Below are positions 14,821 to 19,359 of a DNA stretch of 19,359 nt, piece by piece. The notes beneath the pieces are model-generated. The model saw only the letters and a list, made by a program, of their open reading frames with translations, made no database searches and was not told the origin of the DNA. Source of the DNA: an uncultured Sphingobacteriales bacterium (lineage in GTDB: Bacteria > Bacteroidota > Bacteroidia > Chitinophagales > Chitinophagaceae). Where the stretch lies: contig CAMLFX010000062.1 in NCBI GenBank assembly GCA_946479435.1, positions 1 through 19,359 on the forward strand, read 5' to 3'. Positions within the stretch are counted from its first letter, which is position 1. Every line of letters starts with the position of its first letter. The translations under genes were made by a program, and so were the position numbers.

Positions 14821-15684
14821 ATGGAAAAGATCATCAAACCAATGAACGGGTACCTGGCCTTCGCAATAGCTATTATATCATTCCTTGCATCCATTTACCT
14901 ATTTGCTACTGCCGAGAACAACCCTATGCAAATAATACCAGGTATTATATTAATAGTTATCGCTATTTTTTTAAGCAAAGGATTAATGATCATTCAGCCT
15001 AATAATGCACGTGTACTGAACCTATTTGGTAAATATGTGGGTAGCGTAAAGGATAACGGCCTCTTCTTTGTAAACCCATTTTACCTGCCTACTAAACTTA
15101 CGTTAAGGGCACAAAACCTTGCTACCCCCACTCTTAAAGTAAATGACAAGATGGGTAACCCTATTGAAATAGCTGCGGTATTGGTGTGGCAGCTTCAGGA
15201 CACTTACAAGGCTGCATATGAAGTAGCTGACTATATGGCCTATGTACGTATACAAAGTGAAGCCGCAATAAGGCACCTTGCCAATAGTTTTGCTTATGAT
15301 AATATTGAAGATGAAAATGCTGCCATTACTCTGCGTGGTGGTGGGGATAAAGTGAGCGAATTGCTTGAAAAAGAACTGATAGATAGATTGAAAACAGCAG
15401 GCATACAAATAATTGAGGCGCGTATAAGCCACCTTGCGTATGCACAGGAAATAGCAGGCGCTATGCTGCAACGCCAGCAAGCTACAGCCATAGTAGCTGC
15501 ACGCTATAAAATAGTAGAAGGTGCAGTAGGTATGGTTGAAATGGCACTTGAGGAACTGAGTAAGAAAAACATTGTAACATTGGATGAAGAAAAGAAAGCT
15601 GCTATGGTAAGCAACCTTATGGTAGTACTTTGTGGTGAACGTGGTGCACAGCCTGTACTAAATACAGGGTCATTATATCAATAA
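14821..15684 (+). CDS. SPFH/band-7 domain membrane protein
   Basis: A 287-residue protein with two N-terminal transmembrane helices (about 11-30 and 38-56) followed by an SPFH/prohibitin-stomatin domain (about 58-250), with '-NNARVLNLFGKYVGSVKDNGLFFVNPFY-' at its start and the helical '-RISHLAYAQEIAGAMLQRQQATAIVAAR-' segment near 205-230. SPFH proteins form oligomeric rings that organise membrane microdomains and regulate proteases or channels. No NfeD-type partner is present. Instead it is followed 12 bp downstream by a small ribbon-helix-helix protein gene and then a terminator, so the pair forms a two-gene unit behind its own promoter. Confidence 0.9.
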   Translation: MEKIIKPMNGYLAFAIAIISFLASIYLFATAENNPMQIIPGIILIVIAIFLSKGLMIIQPNNARVLNLFGKYVGSVKDNGLFFVNPFYLPTKLTLRAQNLATPTLKVNDKMGNPIEIAAVLVWQLQDTYKAAYEVADYMAYVRIQSEAAIRHLANSFAYDNIEDENAAITLRGGGDKVSELLEKELIDRLKTAGIQIIEARISHLAYAQEIAGAMLQRQQATAIVAARYKIVEGAVGMVEMALEELSKKNIVTLDEEKKAAMVSNLMVVLCGERGAQPVLNTGSLYQ

Positions 15685-15696
15685 TATAATTTTATA

Positions 15697-15879
15697 GTGA
15701 GCGAGAAAAAAAGCTTTGTACTAAGGATAGATACGGAAACGTATAAAGCCATTGAAAAATGGGCCGCTGACGATTTCCGTAGTGTAAACGGCCAGATAGA
15801 ATGGTTGATAGATAAAGCTTTGAAAGAAGCAGGCAGAAGAAAGAAACCTAATAAACCGCTGGATAACACCAAACAATAA
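15697..15879 (+). CDS. Arc-like ribbon-helix-helix small protein
   Basis: Sixty residues beginning at a GTG. 'KKSFVLRIDTETYKAIEKW' gives a beta strand (about 5-11) and helix A (12-24), then '-RSVNGQIEWLIDKALKEAG-' helix B (29-46), the layout of Arc/MetJ-type dimeric DNA-binding domains. The tail is short, basic and polar. It lies 12 bp after the SPFH gene in what looks like one transcript. Its role may be to repress the SPFH promoter or to act as an adaptor; neither is shown. It does not look like an antitoxin with a neighbouring toxin, since the partner is a membrane scaffold protein. Confidence 0.8.
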   Translation: MSEKKSFVLRIDTETYKAIEKWAADDFRSVNGQIEWLIDKALKEAGRRKKPNKPLDNTKQ

Positions 15880-15899
15880 TTATCAAATGATTTTACTGT

Positions 15900-15930
15900 A
15901 ACGGCTGCAATAAATGCAGCCGTTTTGTTT
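15900..15930 (+). terminator. intrinsic terminator after the SPFH-RHH pair
   Basis: Perfect 10-bp stem AACGGCTGCA (15900-15909) with TGCAGCCGTT (15915-15924), 5-nt loop ATAAA, then TTGTTTT. It separates the SPFH-RHH unit from the photosensory operon that starts 52 bp later. Confidence 0.88.
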
Positions 15931-15982
15931 TGCTGCAATTAGGGTTATAGTGCCCAAATAGCCGTAACTTTCTTCTCCGAAA

Positions 15983-16585
15983 ATGGATATCGCGATGATA
16001 ATGGAGCAATTGAAAAATGAAACAAAAGAGGCGCATCAGTTGCTGGAGAGGCTCCTTATCCCCTACATAAAGCAAACAAATACAATAGAAGCATACATAC
16101 GCTTGTTACAGATGTTTTACGGGTATATGAAACCTGTGGAAGCACTTATTGACGAACATATTGCCAAAGAAAAAATACCGTTTTATAGCAGCCGCAGGAA
16201 AGCACAAAGTTTATTGCACGACCTTACTTACTGGAAGCATAATGTCCTGCCACCACTTGCCGATGAATTGCCGGAAATAACAAACCACTACCAGGCCCTT
16301 GGCGCTATGTATGTATTTGAAGGATCAACACTCGGCGGTAGTATTATCAATAAAATTTTGATGGAAAACCTTGGCAAAGATTCGCAAGAAGGGTTTTCTT
16401 TTTACAATGGCTATGGAGATGAAACCAGGGAAATGTGGACATCATTTACAGAAGCAGTAAATAACACCCAAATGGATTCAAATGACAGGAATGAAATAGT
16501 AATGGCAGCTAACGATACGTTTACAAAATTTAAAAACTGGGCCGCAGGCGCCTTGATATACGCAGATGCAGAAGAAAAATTATGA
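15983..16585 (+). CDS. biliverdin-producing heme oxygenase (BphO type)
   Basis: A 200-residue all-helical heme oxygenase that opens heme to biliverdin, CO and iron. His18 in '-NETKEAHQLLE-' is in the position of the proximal heme ligand, and '-YVFEGSTLGGS-' (110-120) is the distal-helix glycine motif of bacteriophytochrome-linked heme oxygenases. It lies directly upstream of, and overlaps by 20 bp, a phytochrome gene whose chromophore is biliverdin, so its main job here is almost surely pigment supply rather than iron scavenging. Methionines at residues 5 and 7 are alternative starts. No exact TAnnTTTG promoter is visible; TAACTTTC (15965-15972) differs at one base. Confidence 0.9.
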   Translation: MDIAMIMEQLKNETKEAHQLLERLLIPYIKQTNTIEAYIRLLQMFYGYMKPVEALIDEHIAKEKIPFYSSRRKAQSLLHDLTYWKHNVLPPLADELPEITNHYQALGAMYVFEGSTLGGSIINKILMENLGKDSQEGFSFYNGYGDETREMWTSFTEAVNNTQMDSNDRNEIVMAANDTFTKFKNWAAGALIYADAEEKL

Positions 16586-18092
16586 TTCAGAATTTTGCGG
16601 TAGTGTGCCGCTGAATTTTGTAAACCAAATACAAGCTTATGGAGCGCTACTTGTTTTAGATCGCACTAATTTCAACATCATACAGGTGAGCCGGAATATT
16701 TCAACAACGCTTGAAATGGAACCGGAGCAAGTAATAGAAACCAACTTTGGCAACTATATTTTACCTGAAGAATTTACGACCCTGAAAAATGCTGCGGCCA
16801 AAAATGCAAAGCAAATTCCATTGCATTTTACATTTAAAAACGGCAAGCGCAACCTTGGCATCATCCATTCTAAAGATAACATGTTACTTATAGAATTGGA
16901 GCCAATAGAAACGGCAGGTGGTGCAAGTGAACATAGTTTTATAACAGTTTACCAGGAAGTACGACTGGCCATGGCAGCGATTGACAATGCCCACAATCTT
17001 GAAGATGCATGCAGTATAACGGTAAAAGAATTAAAACAATTTTCAGGTTTTGACAGGGTAATGATATATAAGTTTGATGAAGACTGGAACGGCAGTGCTA
17101 TCGCAGAGATAAAAGAGCAGGATATGGAACCATACCTTGGCCTTAGGTTTCCCGCGTCTGATATACCGAAGCAAGCGAGGGCACTATATCTGAAAAATGC
17201 TTACCGGCAAATACCCGACCGTAATTATACACCCGTAAAGCTATATCCCATTATTAATCCACAAACTAATTCATTTACTGACCTGTCGGATTGTAATTTA
17301 CGCGGCGTTCCGGCTGTGCACCTGGAATATTTAGGTAATATGAATGCGACATGCTCCATGTCAACACGCATTATTAAAGACGGTAAACTATGGGGCTTGA
17401 TTTCCTGCCATCATAAAACACCTAAATATCTCAATTATGAGCAATGCACTGTGTTCGAACTATTATCTAATGTGATATCTACTAAAATATCATCGCTGCA
17501 AAGCCACAAAGATCTTGTATTGCGAAATATGTTACGAGATGTACAGACTACCCTCATACAACATCTTTACAAGGAACAAAATGATAAATTATTCAATGGG
17601 CTGAACGATTCAGGGAAATCTATCCTGTCGTTGCTCAATGTTGATGGTGTAGCTGTAGTTCATGATAATAATATTGATACAGTAGGCACTGTACCTGAAA
17701 AAAACGACATCAGGAACCTGGTATTATGGCTACAATCTAACGTAACCAACCACACTTATTATAACACTTCTATTTCAGCTGAATATGATGCAGCCAGAAA
17801 ATACAGTAAAATAGCAAGTGGCATGATTGTTTTACCTATCCATGCTGAAAAAGGTGAATATATAATTGGTTTCAGGCCTGAGGCTGAGCAACAAATACAA
17901 TGGGGCGGCAACCCTGATGATGCTATACAGTTTGAAGCCGATAATAAAAATTATCATCCAAGAAACTCTTTCAGCATGTGGAAACAAACTGTTAAAAACG
18001 CCAGTTTGCCCTGGCACCAGCAAGAATTGGAGATTGCTGAAGAGTTCAGGCACACAATTGTAGAGTATGCACTTAAGAATGTTGACAGGTAA
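16566..18092 (+). CDS. bacteriophytochrome photosensory module only (PAS-GAF-PHY), no output domain
   Basis: A 508-residue red/far-red photoreceptor that ends where the sensory module of other phytochromes ends. The PAS domain is about 12-118, with Cys11 in '-SEFCGSVPL-' at the place of the biliverdin-binding cysteine of bacterial phytochromes (D. radiodurans Cys24). The GAF domain (about 140-310) has Tyr168 in '-DRVMIYKF-', '-FPASDIPKQAR-' with Asp199, His252 in '-VHLEYLGNM-' and '-WGLISCHH-' (276-283). The PHY domain (about 325-505) has a tongue with '-WGGNP-' and '-PRNSF-' (465-469). No histidine kinase, GGDEF or other effector follows within this chain. The ATG at 16566 overlaps the heme oxygenase end by 20 bp in another frame and is needed to include Cys11. 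A CheB-CheR gene starts 10 bp downstream and is the likely output. Confidence 0.93.
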   Translation: MQKKNYDSEFCGSVPLNFVNQIQAYGALLVLDRTNFNIIQVSRNISTTLEMEPEQVIETNFGNYILPEEFTTLKNAAAKNAKQIPLHFTFKNGKRNLGIIHSKDNMLLIELEPIETAGGASEHSFITVYQEVRLAMAAIDNAHNLEDACSITVKELKQFSGFDRVMIYKFDEDWNGSAIAEIKEQDMEPYLGLRFPASDIPKQARALYLKNAYRQIPDRNYTPVKLYPIINPQTNSFTDLSDCNLRGVPAVHLEYLGNMNATCSMSTRIIKDGKLWGLISCHHKTPKYLNYEQCTVFELLSNVISTKISSLQSHKDLVLRNMLRDVQTTLIQHLYKEQNDKLFNGLNDSGKSILSLLNVDGVAVVHDNNIDTVGTVPEKNDIRNLVLWLQSNVTNHTYYNTSISAEYDAARKYSKIASGMIVLPIHAEKGEYIIGFRPEAEQQIQWGGNPDDAIQFEADNKNYHPRNSFSMWKQTVKNASLPWHQQELEIAEEFRHTIVEYALKNVDR

Positions 18093-18102
18093 ATTTTGAG
18101 GT

Positions 18103-19359
18103 TTGGCTACAAAAGCAAAGAAGGAATATAAAAACACCACGATAAATAACGGGCAACCTGAAAACGGACAACGACGTTATGTAGTAGCTATTGGCGCTTC
18201 AGCGGGTGGGCTTGAGGCTATTCATTCTTTCTTTGATAATATGCCTGAGACCCATAGCCTGTCATTCATTATCATTCAGCACTTATCACCCAACCATAAA
18301 AGCCTGCTTGCAGAACTTGTAGCGAAACATACAAGTATGAAGGTATATGAGGTTAAGAACAATATGCCAGTTGATCCCGGTTGTATTTATATCATTCCGC
18401 CGAAAAAATTAATGACGATAAGAAATGGTGTATTAGAACTTTCTGAAAAATCTGCAACCGACCAAAGCCCTAATACTGCCATAGATATATTCCTGCAATC
18501 GCTGGCAGCAGACCAAAAAGAAAAAAGCATTGCGATCATACTATCCGGCACGGGTACCGATGGCTCCAGAGGTATAGAACAAATTAAGGAAGAGAACGGG
18601 TTTGTATTTATACAAGAACCGGAAACAGCAAAGTTTGATGGTATGCCACGCAGTGCCATATCGAAAGGCGTAGGTGACATTATTTTACCACCAGATAAAA
18701 TGCCTGCTGAACTTATTAATTATGTGAACGGAGATGAAAGCCCCAATAACGACAGCGGTATTGCACCGGAAACGCTAAAAACTATATTCGGATTAATATC
18801 AAGCGAAACAGGCAGTGATTTTACTAACTATAAATTACCTACCATATTCAGACGTATCAACAGGCGCATTTTCATTACTAAATCGAGCGATGTAAACGAA
18901 TATGTAGAAATATTGAAGAAGAATCCCGACGAAGTACAAATGCTTAGCAGGGAGTTTCTTATAGGTGTAACAAGATTTTTCAGGGATAAGGAAGCATTTA
19001 AAATAATAAACACAAAGGTTTTACCTGATATTTTAGCTGCTAAAAAAGATGGTGATACTGTAAAAATTTGGGTAAACGCATGTAGTACAGGAGAAGAAGC
19101 ATATTCGCTGGCTATGCTCATACACAGGCAAATAAAAAAATCGGGCAGGGATGTTAAAATAAGAATATTTGCAACCGATGTAGATGAAATAGCAATAGCC
19201 ACTGCTTCTAAGGGTACGTATCTTAGCACAATAAAAAAGGATATAGATGAAGATCTATTCGACAAATATTTTACAGTAAACGATAAATATTGTACAATAA
19301 TACCCGAACTACGCAAGCTAATAGTATTTGCCAAACACGATATCCGCAAAGACCCTCCT
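18103..19359 (+). CDS. CheB-CheR fusion protein, N-terminal part (runs off the window)
   Basis: The frame from TTG 18103 stays open to the window end (419 codons). A stop lies two codons before this TTG, so it is the first possible initiator. After ~25 polar residues comes a CheB methylesterase domain (about 26-205) with the full triad: Ser33 in GASAGG, His60 in '-IIQHLSPNH-' and Asp153 in '-SGTGTDGSRG-'. A CheR methyltransferase domain follows (about 222 to the end) with '-FLIGVTRFFRD-', the SAM-binding '-NACSTGEEAYSLAM-' (325-338) and '-IRIFATDVD-'. There is no receiver domain in front. Such fusions usually continue into coiled-coil/PAS and histidine kinase domains, which would lie beyond the edge. 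Its position 10 bp after the phytochrome gene suggests that it carries the light signal onward. Confidence 0.92.
   Translation, partial: MATKAKKEYKNTTINNGQPENGQRRYVVAIGASAGGLEAIHSFFDNMPETHSLSFIIIQHLSPNHKSLLAELVAKHTSMKVYEVKNNMPVDPGCIYIIPPKKLMTIRNGVLELSEKSATDQSPNTAIDIFLQSLAADQKEKSIAIILSGTGTDGSRGIEQIKEENGFVFIQEPETAKFDGMPRSAISKGVGDIILPPDKMPAELINYVNGDESPNNDSGIAPETLKTIFGLISSETGSDFTNYKLPTIFRRINRRIFITKSSDVNEYVEILKKNPDEVQMLSREFLIGVTRFFRDKEAFKIINTKVLPDILAAKKDGDTVKIWVNACSTGEEAYSLAMLIHRQIKKSGRDVKIRIFATDVDEIAIATASKGTYLSTIKKDIDEDLFDKYFTVNDKYCTIIPELRKLIVFAKHDIRKDPP

Noticed and set aside
15697..15879. Antitoxin of a toxin-antitoxin pair
   Set aside because: No toxin-like gene is adjacent; the only co-transcribed gene encodes an SPFH membrane protein.

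Overview
This window looks like a chromosomal segment from a Bacteroidota bacterium, probably of the Chitinophagaceae or a close relative. Three things suggest this: promoters of the TTG...TAnnTTTG type rather than sigma70 boxes, genes without recognisable Shine-Dalgarno sequences, and a gene content typical of that phylum. There are 19 protein genes, two of which run off the window edges. I see no tRNA, rRNA, CRISPR array or insertion sequence. Most of it is housekeeping DNA. The least ordinary part is the right end.

Left part (1-3100): the end of a carotenoid-desaturase/retinol-saturase-like flavoprotein, a small exported protein with a two-copy internal repeat, and an SRPBCC-fold protein preceded by a 14-bp direct repeat. 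Facing them on the minus strand are a deoxyhypusine-synthase-like enzyme and a citrate synthase of the mitochondrial type. A roughly 400-bp AT-rich gap (4463-4859) carries the citrate synthase promoter. Next comes recF (minus strand, TTG start), divergent from pdhA (pyruvate dehydrogenase E1 alpha, probable GTG start).

Middle (7025-13550): a membrane-anchored TPR protein, then ribH immediately behind a strong terminator-like hairpin, then a LutA-type CCG-domain iron-sulfur protein. On the minus strand are a Rossmann NADP-binding protein and an OsmC-family peroxidase. An integral membrane GT-C-like protein follows. The prs-rplY (PRPP synthetase, ribosomal protein L25) pair has a clear promoter in front and a bidirectional terminator behind, shared with a convergent DNA polymerase III delta-prime gene.

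Right part (14821-19359): an SPFH/band-7 membrane protein paired with a tiny ribbon-helix-helix protein. Then comes a compact three-gene photosensory operon: heme oxygenase (makes biliverdin), a bacteriophytochrome consisting only of the PAS-GAF-PHY sensory module, and a CheB-CheR fusion that continues past the window end. The first two genes overlap by 20 bp and the last two are 10 bp apart. This looks like a 'split' phytochrome system: the chromophore enzyme, the receptor and the probable output protein are separate polypeptides. It is the strongest candidate here for an unusual system, followed by the deoxyhypusine-synthase-like enzyme with replaced substrate-binding residues.
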